NCBI RefSeq assembly: GCF_009192725.1
Contig: NZ_VOHR01000001.1
Span: 1-64,000 of the forward strand
Reading direction: 5' to 3'
DNA length: 64,000 nt
Source: Segeticoccus rhizosphaerae
GTDB lineage: Bacteria; Actinomycetota; Actinomycetes; Actinomycetales; Dermatophilaceae
A program made the translations under genes and the position numbers. Of this stretch, positions 26,577 to 34,182 are shown one piece after another; the first letter of the stretch is position 1; every line of letters starts with the position of its first letter. The notes below the pieces were generated by a model. The model ran no database searches. It saw nothing but the letters and a program-made list of their open reading frames with translations, and had not been told where the DNA came from.

Positions 26577-27596
26577 TCAGTCGGCTGGCGTGACCACAGC
26601 CTTGAGACATGTCGGGTCCGAGATGGCGGTGAGCGCGTCGGCATACTCCCCCAGCGCGAAGCGATGGGTGATCAGCCCGGCGGTGCGGACGCGTCCTGAG
26701 CGCAGCAAGGCCAACGAACGGTCCATGCAGTTCACCTGCGCGAAGGATCCCCTGACGGTCAACTGTCGCCGGAAGATGTCGTAGGGGCTCCAGGCCACGC
26801 GGTCGTCGGCGTCACACATTCCGTAGACGAAGACGGTCCCATCAATCGCCACCAGCTCCGGCAGCATGTCCACCACGGAGACGGCGCCGGTCGCGTCGAC
26901 GGCCACATCGAAGCCGTCGGGTGCCAACTCGTGCAGAGTCTGCCTTGTGCTCTCGGCGTCGCGAGTGATCTGCACGACGCGGTCGACGCCGAATGACTCT
27001 GCGAGTTCGAGTTTGAAGGCGGTCGGCGCTGCCACCGTGACCCGGCCGGCACCGCCATGCACCAGGAGTTGGGCCAGCAGTTGGCCGGTGGTACCGGAGC
27101 CCACCAGGAGCACGTCAGCGCCAGGTCGCAGCTGAAGGATGTCCATCCCGTGCACGGCGCAGGCAAGCGGCTCCGCGAAAACGGCAACGTCATCGGCCAG
27201 GTCGCCGGCTGCGTAGACCTTGTGTGCCGGGCTGACCAGCGACTCCGCGAAGCCGCCCGGAGCGTTGACGCCGAGCGACAGGAACGCTTTGCAGAAGAGC
27301 GGTCGTCCACGAGTACATTCGCGGCAGCGACCGCAGGCCGAGGCGTTGTCCACCACGACCCGTTGTCCAGGCTCGAAACCGTCCACGCCCGCCCCGACCT
27401 CCCGAACGACTCCAACGCTCTCGTGCCCGGGTGTCAACGGGAACGTGGCGAAGAAGCCGCCCTCGTGCAGGTGCAGGTCGGTACCGCACAGTCCGGCGAG
27501 GTGCACGTCGACGACGACCTGACCAGGGTCAGCGACCGGACGCGGCACGTCCGTCACCGCGAAGCTACGAGGAGCGTCGTAGACGACGGCACGCAT
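26577..27596 (-). CDS. Zinc-dependent medium-chain alcohol dehydrogenase (polyol/arabinitol type)
   Basis: This 339-residue dehydrogenase keeps the catalytic zinc ligands Cys37 and His57-Glu58 (GHE) and the four structural zinc cysteines at 88, 91, 94 and 102. The GSGTTGQLLA Rossmann motif lies in the middle. Members oxidise sugar alcohols or secondary alcohols of sugars with NAD(P)+; D-arabinitol-type activity is the closest guess. Its ATG overlaps the stop of the epimerase gene by one base (TGATG), so it is translated with it. It ends the minus-strand operon starting at the second sugar importer. Confidence 0.85.
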   Translation of the reverse strand: MRAVVYDAPRSFAVTDVPRPVADPGQVVVDVHLAGLCGTDLHLHEGGFFATFPLTPGHESVGVVREVGAGVDGFEPGQRVVVDNASACGRCRECTRGRPLFCKAFLSLGVNAPGGFAESLVSPAHKVYAAGDLADDVAVFAEPLACAVHGMDILQLRPGADVLLVGSGTTGQLLAQLLVHGGAGRVTVAAPTAFKLELAESFGVDRVVQITRDAESTRQTLHELAPDGFDVAVDATGAVSVVDMLPELVAIDGTVFVYGMCDADDRVAWSPYDIFRRQLTVRGSFAQVNCMDRSLALLRSGRVRTAGLITHRFALGEYADALTAISDPTCLKAVVTPAD

Positions 27597-28465
27597 CAGT
27601 GCATGGCAATCGACTCGACGCTGCGCAACTGGTTCCGGATGAAGCTGTTGGCGTGCTGTCCGAGGTCCTCGCCGTCCTGCCAGAGGTTGCGCCAGACGCC
27701 GAGCATCGAGCTGAGTTCGGGGTGCACAACCGTGGACGAGAATGACTCGAACACCACCGGACCGTCGTAGTCCACCGTGGCCAGGGCACGGAAGAAGGAA
27801 TCGAAGTCCACCGTGCCCGAGCCGAGGTAGCCACGGTGGCTCTCCCCGATGTGCACGTATCCGAGCCTGTCGGCCGCGGCGAGTACCGGCGAGAACATGT
27901 CCGGCTCCTCGATGTTCATGTGATACGTGTCCAGGTGCACCACCAAGTTGTCCGACTTCGCCTCCTCTACGTAGGCCAGCGCTTGGTGACCCGTGTTGAG
28001 CAGGTTGGACTCGTAACGGTTCACCACCTCCACACCGACCCGGATCCCGAGCTCAGCACCTCGCTCCGCGATGCGCCCGATGGCGTCGATACTGTGCTGG
28101 CGGTTCGTCGGCGTCGCAGGGGCCATGTACTTGCGCATGGCGCAGTAGATGACTCCGACGAGGTGCGTGCCGCCGGCATCACTGAGGAACTCCAGGCACC
28201 GCCCCAGCAAAGCCTCCCCGGCCGAGACGACTTGGTCGTCCTCGCTGGAGACGTCGGTCTGCTCCGAGAGTCCCAACGAGGCTGTGACTGCGAGGCCCGC
28301 TTGCTCGGCCATGCGGCGTACGGCAGACCCGTCTGCTTTGTCGGGGTCCATGAGCGGGATCTCGACCAGGTCGAATCCCGCGGCGGCCGTGCGCGCGATG
28401 GCCCGCTGCAGGCCTGCATCGTCGAACTCGCCGGTCCACACCGAGCCGTGGCAACCGATCAACAT
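27596..28465 (-). CDS. Ketose 3-epimerase-like TIM-barrel isomerase
   Basis: This 289-residue protein belongs to the xylose isomerase-like TIM-barrel family and resembles D-tagatose/D-psicose 3-epimerases. The metal ligands of that group are present at Glu146 (VGVEVVNRYE), Asp179 (HLDTYHMN), His205 (YVHIGESHRG) and Glu240 (VVFESF), with the usual spacing. Such enzymes epimerise free ketoses at C3 using Mn2+ or Co2+. It sits between two sugar-alcohol dehydrogenases, suggesting a route in which a polyol is oxidised to a ketose, epimerised, and reduced or phosphorylated. The exact substrate is not predictable. Confidence 0.82.
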   Translation of the reverse strand: MLIGCHGSVWTGEFDDAGLQRAIARTAAAGFDLVEIPLMDPDKADGSAVRRMAEQAGLAVTASLGLSEQTDVSSEDDQVVSAGEALLGRCLEFLSDAGGTHLVGVIYCAMRKYMAPATPTNRQHSIDAIGRIAERGAELGIRVGVEVVNRYESNLLNTGHQALAYVEEAKSDNLVVHLDTYHMNIEEPDMFSPVLAAADRLGYVHIGESHRGYLGSGTVDFDSFFRALATVDYDGPVVFESFSSTVVHPELSSMLGVWRNLWQDGEDLGQHANSFIRNQLRSVESIAMH

Positions 28466-28484
28466 GTGTACTCCCGTGGTGGGT

Positions 28485-29492
28485 TCATTTCTGGGGATGG
28501 ACCACGGCCTTGACCGAGTCGCCGACCCGGCCGCTCAAGGTCAACGCATCCGCAGCCTCCTCCAGAGGGAAGTGGTGAGTGACCAGGGGCTTGACGTCAA
28601 CGCGGCCCGAGGAGACCAGCTCGATCGCGATCGGCCAGGTATGGTTGTAGCGGTTGACGAGGCTCAGCGACAGCTCGTTGACGTTGAGTTGCGACAGCGG
28701 CAGCCCAATAGACCCCTCCTTGCTCATCCCGATCATGGCCGCGCGCCCTCCTGGCCGCAGCCGCCGCATACCGGTGGCGAGCACGCCGGGAGCTCCCGAA
28801 CACTCGAGCAGCACGTCGAAGCGTCGTTCGCTGGGCACCTCGCTGCGTTCGATCTCGAAGCCCATCTCCTTCGCCAGCCCGAGCCGAAAGTCGGAGATGT
28901 CGGTGATGGTCACCGTGCCCCCGCCGAAGGCGCGGGCGACGGCAGCTGACAGCAGCCCGACAGGTCCGGCGCCCGTGACCAGCACGTCGTCACCCGGCTC
29001 GAGGTTCGCCCGCCGGCAACCCCAGATGCCCACCGAGAGCGGTTCCAGCAGGGCCCCCTCCTCATAGGTCATGTCGTCGGGGATCGGGTAGAGGTTGCGC
29101 GCGTCGATGGCCATCCGCTCGACAAGTGCTCCGTCGTACGGCGGTGTGGCGAGGAACACCAGGTCGGGGCACAGGTGATAGCGGCCGGCCAAGCACTCTC
29201 GGCAGTCGCGGCACGGCGTGCCCGGCTCAATCGCCACTCGGTCACCGACAGCGACATTCGTGACCTCGCTGCCGACCTCTACCACCTGGCCGGAGACTTC
29301 GTGACCAAGGATGATCGGCCCGTCGACCACATAGTCACCGATCCGACCCACCTTGTAGTACGCGGTATCAGAGCCGCACACTCCGACGGCCTCGATGCGC
29401 ACGACCGCCTCCCGCGACCCGGGAGCAGGATCGGGGACCTCCCGCACCTCGATGTGCTCGAGTTCGGTCATGACGGCAGCACGGTTCGACAT
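28485..29492 (-). CDS. Zinc-dependent sorbitol/xylitol dehydrogenase-like enzyme
   Basis: This 335-residue medium-chain dehydrogenase has the catalytic ligands Cys39 and His64-Glu65, structural cysteines at 94, 97, 100 and 108, the GAGPVGLL coenzyme motif, and ALLEPLSVG with the glutamate typical of the sorbitol dehydrogenase branch. It would interconvert a polyol and a ketose with NAD+. It lies 19 bases upstream of the epimerase gene and 33 bases downstream of the permease gene, in one operon with the importer. Confidence 0.87.
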   Translation of the reverse strand: MSNRAAVMTELEHIEVREVPDPAPGSREAVVRIEAVGVCGSDTAYYKVGRIGDYVVDGPIILGHEVSGQVVEVGSEVTNVAVGDRVAIEPGTPCRDCRECLAGRYHLCPDLVFLATPPYDGALVERMAIDARNLYPIPDDMTYEEGALLEPLSVGIWGCRRANLEPGDDVLVTGAGPVGLLSAAVARAFGGGTVTITDISDFRLGLAKEMGFEIERSEVPSERRFDVLLECSGAPGVLATGMRRLRPGGRAAMIGMSKEGSIGLPLSQLNVNELSLSLVNRYNHTWPIAIELVSSGRVDVKPLVTHHFPLEEAADALTLSGRVGDSVKAVVHPQK

Positions 29493-29525
29493 GGGAATCT
29501 TCCTCTTGTTGGCTCGTATGCCGGG

Positions 29526-30785
29526 TCATGCCCGACCGTGCGAGGCGCGTGACTTGCGGGCCAGCGAGTCGATCGCCACGGCGACCGCGAGCACCAGCCC
29601 GGTGATGACGAAGCGGTACGACGAGTCCAGGTTGAGCAAGGTCAGGCCGCTCGCGATGGACGCGATGACGAGGGTGCCAAGGAGCGCGGAAAAGGCGCTG
29701 CCGCGACCTCCGAAGAGGCTGGTTCCACCGATGACCGCGGCGGCGATGGCATTGAGGTTGACGTCGCCGGTGCCGCTGCTCAAGTTCGCCGAAGCGAGCC
29801 GGCCAGCAGCGAGGATGCCGCCGACGCAAGCCAGCAGTGAGCACAGCATGAACGCGCTGAGGTAGATGTTGCGCACGTTGATCCCCGACCGGCGCGCCGC
29901 CTCGACGTTGCCGCCCACGGCCAGCAGCGAGCGACCCCACTTGGTTCGGGTGATCCCGTAGTTCAGGAGCAGCACGAGCGCGACGAAGAAGACCACCATC
30001 CAGCCCACGCCGCGGGACCGGTTGAGGTACCAGAAGAACGCCTCGAGCCCGACGAGCAGCGCCAGCGAGCGAACGATCAACGCGTTGATCGAGCGCGCAG
30101 ACAAGTTGGCCTTTCGGCGCCGAAGCCGGGTTTCGTAGCCGGCAAGGAACACTGCCAGGGCCGCGAGCCCAGCCAACAGGTAGGACAACCACGCCGGCAC
30201 GAAGTCCAGTTGGGCGAAGCCGACGAGCGTGGAGTCGAATGGCAGGTTGACCGAGCCCTGGTCACCGAGGATGGCGAGCTGCAGGCCAAGGAAGGCGAGC
30301 AGCCCCGCGAGCGAGGAGACGAAGCTCGGCATGCCGAAGCGGGTCAGGAGCACTCCGAACAGCAGGCCGATCGCAACGGCGATCGCACATGCCACCACGC
30401 AGGCGAGGATCCAGTTCCAGCCGTGCCGCACGAAGAGCACGGCAACCACGGCAGCCGAGAAGCCGCTGACCGAGCCGACGGAAAGGTCGATCTCTCCAAC
30501 GAGCAGCACACAGACGATGCCGAGCGAGATGATCCCGACCGCACACGAGTCCAGGGTGAGGTTGACCAAGTTGCCGCTGGACAGGAAGACCGAGTTGAGC
30601 GACTGGAAGATCGCACAGATCACGACCAAGCCGATGATGACGGGAAGCGCCCCTACATCCCCAGCACGCATGCTGCGTACGAAGGAGGCGAGGGCACCCG
30701 CGACACCTTCGCTCTGCCGCAGCCGTTCGTCGGTCTGATCGAGTGCGCGCCGCGGAGGGGCTGCGTTGGAGGTTGGCCTGGTCAT
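29526..30785 (-). CDS. Sugar ABC importer permease (XylH-like, CUT2)
   Basis: This 419-residue permease is longer than RbsC types and matches the XylH length class, with about twelve membrane helices. CUT2 signatures include GEIDLSVGSVSGFSA near the N-terminus, NVEAARRSGINVR in the coupling region and LNAIAAAVIGGTSLFGGRGS near the end. It overlaps the upstream ATPase stop by four bases. Together with the ATPase and the binding protein it forms the second complete sugar importer of the window. Confidence 0.9.
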   Translation of the reverse strand: MTRPTSNAAPPRRALDQTDERLRQSEGVAGALASFVRSMRAGDVGALPVIIGLVVICAIFQSLNSVFLSSGNLVNLTLDSCAVGIISLGIVCVLLVGEIDLSVGSVSGFSAAVVAVLFVRHGWNWILACVVACAIAVAIGLLFGVLLTRFGMPSFVSSLAGLLAFLGLQLAILGDQGSVNLPFDSTLVGFAQLDFVPAWLSYLLAGLAALAVFLAGYETRLRRRKANLSARSINALIVRSLALLVGLEAFFWYLNRSRGVGWMVVFFVALVLLLNYGITRTKWGRSLLAVGGNVEAARRSGINVRNIYLSAFMLCSLLACVGGILAAGRLASANLSSGTGDVNLNAIAAAVIGGTSLFGGRGSAFSALLGTLVIASIASGLTLLNLDSSYRFVITGLVLAVAVAIDSLARKSRASHGRA

Positions 30786-31648
30786 CGGACCTCTCCCTTG
30801 TCAGTGCTCTCCTCGGTCGGCACCACATGGCCGGCCGGCGCGTCTTCGCGTGACCCGGCGACTCGGTCGCGTCGACGGGTCACGACGTTGTCGGTCGCGC
30901 CCGTGATGGCGGCAACGACATCCTCGGAGGTGACTGACACCGCATCGAATTCGCCGTTGTTGCGCCCCAGGCGCAGGACGATGATCCGATCGGCGACCGC
31001 CCGGACGTCCTCCATGTTGTGACTGACCATGACCACGCCGAGCCCGCGCTCGCGCAGTCGCTCGATGAGGTCCAGAACCTCGGCGGTCTGGGCCACACCC
31101 AGCGCCGCGGTCGGCTCGTCGAGGACGATGATCTTCGGGTCACCGAGGAGCGATCTCGCGATGGCGACGGTTTGTCGTTGACCACCCGACAGCGAAGCGA
31201 TCGCTATGCGCACCGTGGGGATGCGCGCCGAGAGTTGTTGCAGCAGCTCCCACGCCTTGACCTCCATGCCGGTCTCATCGAGCCGCATCGGGCTGATCTC
31301 CCGACCCAGGAACAGATTGTCGACGACACTGAGGTTCTCGCACAGCGCAAGGTCCTGGAAGACCGTGGCGACGCCCAGGTGAATCGCCGCGCTCGGGTCA
31401 GGGATCTGGACGGGCGAGCCGTCGAAGGTGATCGTGCCGGCATCAGGTTGGTGCACTCCGGCGAGGACCTTGACCAACGTCGACTTGCCGGCTCCGTTGT
31501 CGCCCACGATCGCGACCACCTCGCCGGCCTCCACATCAAGGTCGATGTCGGTGAGCGCATTGACCGCTCCGAAGGTCTTGGTCACCCCGCGCATACTGAG
31601 CAACGCGGTCTTCCGGTTGGTCGGGCTGACCTGGGGCATGGTGTCCAT
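30782..31648 (-). CDS. Sugar ABC importer ATP-binding protein (second CUT2 system)
   Basis: This ATPase of about 288 residues has Walker A GDNGAGKST, signature LSGGQRQTVAIARS, Walker B and the DEPTAALG sequence shared with the first importer's ATPase, and H-loop MVSH. It is another single-domain form. The start at 31648 (MDTMPQ) has GGGAG about ten bases upstream; an in-frame ATG nine codons earlier is possible. It sits between the binding protein and permease genes of the LacI-controlled operon. A linker-like C-terminus of about 40 residues is unusual. Confidence 0.87.
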   Translation of the reverse strand: MDTMPQVSPTNRKTALLSMRGVTKTFGAVNALTDIDLDVEAGEVVAIVGDNGAGKSTLVKVLAGVHQPDAGTITFDGSPVQIPDPSAAIHLGVATVFQDLALCENLSVVDNLFLGREISPMRLDETGMEVKAWELLQQLSARIPTVRIAIASLSGGQRQTVAIARSLLGDPKIIVLDEPTAALGVAQTAEVLDLIERLRERGLGVVMVSHNMEDVRAVADRIIVLRLGRNNGEFDAVSVTSEDVVAAITGATDNVVTRRRDRVAGSREDAPAGHVVPTEESTDKGEVR

Positions 31649-31723
31649 CTGCTCACTCCCACGAAGGTCTTGCACTTCTCGAGGGCCCTCCCGCCGGTCA
31701 CCCGGACCGGCGGGAGGGGCGGC

Positions 31724-32881
31724 TCACTGGATTCCGAGCTTCTTGCAGCCCTTGACGTATGCGCCGGTGCACAGATCCTTGGCGGGAGTGATGCCCTTGT
31801 CCACGACCTCGGACTTCAGATTCTTCGCGGTGATCAGCATCGGCTGGTAGAGCTTCGTCGGCGACCCGAAGAGGGTGTCGCTCGCCTCCGGCTTCTCACC
31901 GTTGATCAGCTTGACCGCCACCTCGGCAGCCGCGCCACCGACGATCTCACTCGGCTTGCTGATGGTGTTGTACTGATCGCCCGAGATGATCAGCTGAAGT
32001 CCCGCCACGGTGGCGTCATTGCCACTGACTGGTGGGTTCGGGTTGACTCCAGCGGCCTTGAAGGCGGCGATGGTTCCACCTCCGGTGCCATCGTTTGCGG
32101 CCACGACGCCCACGATCTTCTTGCCGAACCTCGAGATCTGACCCGAGACCCACTTCTGTGCGTTCTCCGGCTTCCAGTCGATGGTGTCGTACTCGGCCAG
32201 CACCGGAACGCCACTGTTGTCGACACCCTCGTGGATGCCCTTCTTGATCAAGCCGGCGGCCGCGTCGGTCGGGGAGCCGTTGACGATCAGGATCCCAGAT
32301 CCTGCGGGCACCTTGTTGCTCTTGACCTTCTCGATGAGCGAGGTGGCGATCTTCTTCCCGATCTCCTCGTTGTCGAACGAGACGTAGAAGTCGACCTTGG
32401 CCTTGGGGATGGGACGGTCGTAGGCGATCACCTTGACGTCCTGAGCATGCGCCGCATTGACGAGCGAGACGGCGGCCGCGGAGTCGACTGGGTCAAGCAC
32501 GATCACCTTGGCGCCCTGGGTGATCGCGGAGTTGAACTGCTGTTGCTGCTTGTCCGCGCTGCCATCGGCATTGTTGTACAGAGGGGTGCAGTCGCTGCAC
32601 AGCTCCTTGAGCCTCTTCTCGAAGCCTGGTCGGTCGTGCAGCTCGTAACGTGTAGATCCCGTGTCAGGCATCAAGAAGGCGACCTTTGCTGCCTTGCTGC
32701 CGCCGGAACCAGCGGAACCACCGGCGCCGGAACCCCCATCTCCACCGGAGCCTCCGTTGTCGCTACTACCGCAGGCGGCCGTGGTGGCAGCCAGCAGGAG
32801 CGCTCCCGTCACGGCCAGGGTCCGCCGAGACCCCGCCCACTTCCTCGTTGTCATCCGATCCGGCATCCTCTGCGACCTCAT
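31724..32881 (-). CDS. Sugar ABC importer substrate-binding lipoprotein (XylF-like)
   Basis: This protein of about 385 residues has a basic N-terminus, a hydrophobic segment ending in ATTAAC with the lipidated cysteine, a Gly/Ser linker, and a XylF-like periplasmic-binding domain (KVAFLMPDTGSTRYE onward; YDRPIPKAKVDFYVSFDN in the ligand hinge). The start at 32881 has AAGGGA six bases upstream; an ATG nine codons on gives a more typical signal peptide. Its promoter is flanked by two LacI-type operators, and it is the first gene of an operon running to 26577. Probably binds a pentose or related sugar. Confidence 0.87.
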   Translation of the reverse strand: MRSQRMPDRMTTRKWAGSRRTLAVTGALLLAATTAACGSSDNGGSGGDGGSGAGGSAGSGGSKAAKVAFLMPDTGSTRYELHDRPGFEKRLKELCSDCTPLYNNADGSADKQQQQFNSAITQGAKVIVLDPVDSAAAVSLVNAAHAQDVKVIAYDRPIPKAKVDFYVSFDNEEIGKKIATSLIEKVKSNKVPAGSGILIVNGSPTDAAAGLIKKGIHEGVDNSGVPVLAEYDTIDWKPENAQKWVSGQISRFGKKIVGVVAANDGTGGGTIAAFKAAGVNPNPPVSGNDATVAGLQLIISGDQYNTISKPSEIVGGAAAEVAVKLINGEKPEASDTLFGSPTKLYQPMLITAKNLKSEVVDKGITPAKDLCTGAYVKGCKKLGIQ

Positions 32882-32928
32882 GTCGGTCCCTTCTTGGACG
32901 TTGTTGCCCGCGGTGCTCGACTCGATTT

Positions 32929-32942
32929 TTGAATCGTGTCAA
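32929..32942. promoter_or_regulatory. LacI-type operator O2 of the second sugar operon
   Basis: TTGAATCGTGTCAA is an imperfect palindrome of the form TTGA-N2-CG-N2-TCAA with the central CG typical of LacI operators. It lies about 10-23 bases downstream of the predicted transcription start of the binding-protein operon. Confidence 0.6.
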
Positions 32943-32958
32943 AGTTGGATATTCACGG

Positions 32959-32987
32959 AGATTAGTGACAGGTTTGGAACGTGTCAA
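32959..32987 (-). promoter_or_regulatory. Strong promoter of the second sugar importer operon
   Basis: On the minus strand TTGACA (32987-32982) is followed after exactly 17 bases by TAATCT (32964-32959). This is close to the vegetative consensus and predicts a start near 32952 and a leader of about 70 bases before the binding-protein ATG. Confidence 0.65.
32974..32987. promoter_or_regulatory. LacI-type operator O1, overlapping the -35 box
   Basis: TTGGAACGTGTCAA differs at one arm position from the TTGA-N2-CG-N2-TCAA pattern of O2 and lies 45 bases from it. It covers the -35 element of the binding-protein promoter and the annotated GTG of the divergent LacI gene. Confidence 0.55.
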
Positions 32988-34111
32988 GAGTCACATCGGA
33001 ATCGGCCGAAGACGGTCGCCGACGCCCTGACGGCCAGCCCAACCCTCCCATCGCCATGGGTTCTGGACGTCGTCCACGGGTGGGCATCAAGGATGTGGCC
33101 AGGCTCGCTGGCGTCTCCCAAGGGACCGTCTCGCACGTCCTGAATCACCCCGACCGGGTGAGCCCGGGGAAGACGGCTGCCGTCGAGGCGGCGATCGCGC
33201 AACTCGGTTTTGTCCGGAACGAGCCGGCCAGGCAACTGCGAGCCGGCTACTCCAACACCGTGGGACTGCTTCTGCTCGATGCCTGGAACCCCGGCTTCAT
33301 GGATCTTGCCCGAGGCGTGGAAGACGCCACGGCCGAACGGGGCTGGACGGTGCTGATCTCCAACAGCGGCCGTGACATAAACAGGGAGCAGACGTACCTC
33401 CGGCTGTTTGCGGAGGGGCGTGTTGCTGGCCTGATCGTCATCCCCCACGACGAGTCCGCCGATGGTCTCCATCGGATCCGGACGGGCGGCATTCCTGTCG
33501 TTGTCGTGGACCGTGCCGAAAGCGGTGAGCACAAGCTGTCGGTGGCAGTCGACGATGTGACCGGTGGCCGCGACGCTGCACGGCATCTCATCGAGCTCGG
33601 GCACCGTCACCTGGCGTTCGTTGGGGACGAACTGACGGCTGCGCCAGTGCACGACCGGCTCGCCGGTGTCCGAAGGGCGGTGGACGAGGCGGTCGGTGAG
33701 GGGCTCGACGTACGACTCGAGGTGATCCCCGCCGAGCTGACCGTCGAGGCGGGTCGCGAAGTGGGCGAACGTCTCGCGAAGCTTCCCGCCAAGCGCAGGC
33801 CAACCGCCGTGACCGCCGCCATTGACCTGCTGGCGTTCGGGGTCCTGCAATCACTGCTGTCGCATGGCCTTCGTGTGCCTGATGACGTGTCGTTGATGGG
33901 GTACGACGACATCCCCTTCGCCAGGCAGCTCTCGGTCTCCCTGACCAGTGTTCGTCGACCTCACTACGAGATGGGCACGACGGCGGCTCATCTGCTGACC
34001 GATGTCCTGACCGGCGCTACGCCGCAGGACCGACATGTTGTCTTCGAGCCGGAGCTCGTCGTACGGGCATCCACCGCCGCCGGACCAGCCAACTACAAGG
34101 AGGGCACATGA
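32981..34111 (+). CDS. LacI family transcriptional regulator of the second sugar operon
   Basis: This regulator has the helix-turn-helix GIKDVARLAGVSQGTVSHVLN, then an effector domain with LLLLDAWNPGFMDLA and LMGYDDIPFARQL. It is divergent from the importer and most likely represses it and itself through the two palindromes at 32929-32987. The start is uncertain: GTG at 32981 gives 376 residues but lies inside operator O1, while ATG at 33056 gives 351 residues beginning five codons before the DNA-binding domain. It is not a close relative of the tandem LacI pair. Its stop overlaps a short coupled ORF. Confidence 0.87.
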   Translation: MSRVTSESAEDGRRRPDGQPNPPIAMGSGRRPRVGIKDVARLAGVSQGTVSHVLNHPDRVSPGKTAAVEAAIAQLGFVRNEPARQLRAGYSNTVGLLLLDAWNPGFMDLARGVEDATAERGWTVLISNSGRDINREQTYLRLFAEGRVAGLIVIPHDESADGLHRIRTGGIPVVVVDRAESGEHKLSVAVDDVTGGRDAARHLIELGHRHLAFVGDELTAAPVHDRLAGVRRAVDEAVGEGLDVRLEVIPAELTVEAGREVGERLAKLPAKRRPTAVTAAIDLLAFGVLQSLLSHGLRVPDDVSLMGYDDIPFARQLSVSLTSVRRPHYEMGTTAAHLLTDVLTGATPQDRHVVFEPELVVRASTAAGPANYKEGT

Positions 34112-34182
34112 AGAACCACCGGGATCCCACTCCTTACCGACTCCCCTGTGACATCCCCTTGTGCCATCGGCGTCACGCATGA
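34108..34182 (+). CDS. 24-residue coupled small ORF between LacI and kinase genes
   Basis: An AAGGAGGG ribosome site six bases upstream introduces an ATG at 34108 that overlaps the LacI stop (ATGA). The ORF encodes 24 residues rich in Arg, His and Pro with two Cys, and its TGA overlaps the kinase ATG (ATGA at 34179-34182). The kinase has no ribosome site of its own, so this ORF could couple its translation to the regulator. It may equally be the relic of a gene lost by deletion. No family is recognised. Confidence 0.5.
   Translation: MKNHRDPTPYRLPCDIPLCHRRHA

Noticed and set aside
26532-26690. A short plus-strand ORF (MVSAPYRSVIDELLRSVGW...) after the fuconolactonase gene
   Set aside because: It runs antisense into the zinc dehydrogenase gene, has no clear ribosome site or family, and could at most be the start of a lost gene.
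31019-32932. A 637-residue plus-strand frame opposite the second sugar importer
   Set aside because: It is antisense to the ATPase and binding-protein genes, shows no domain, and is a shadow of GC-rich codon use.
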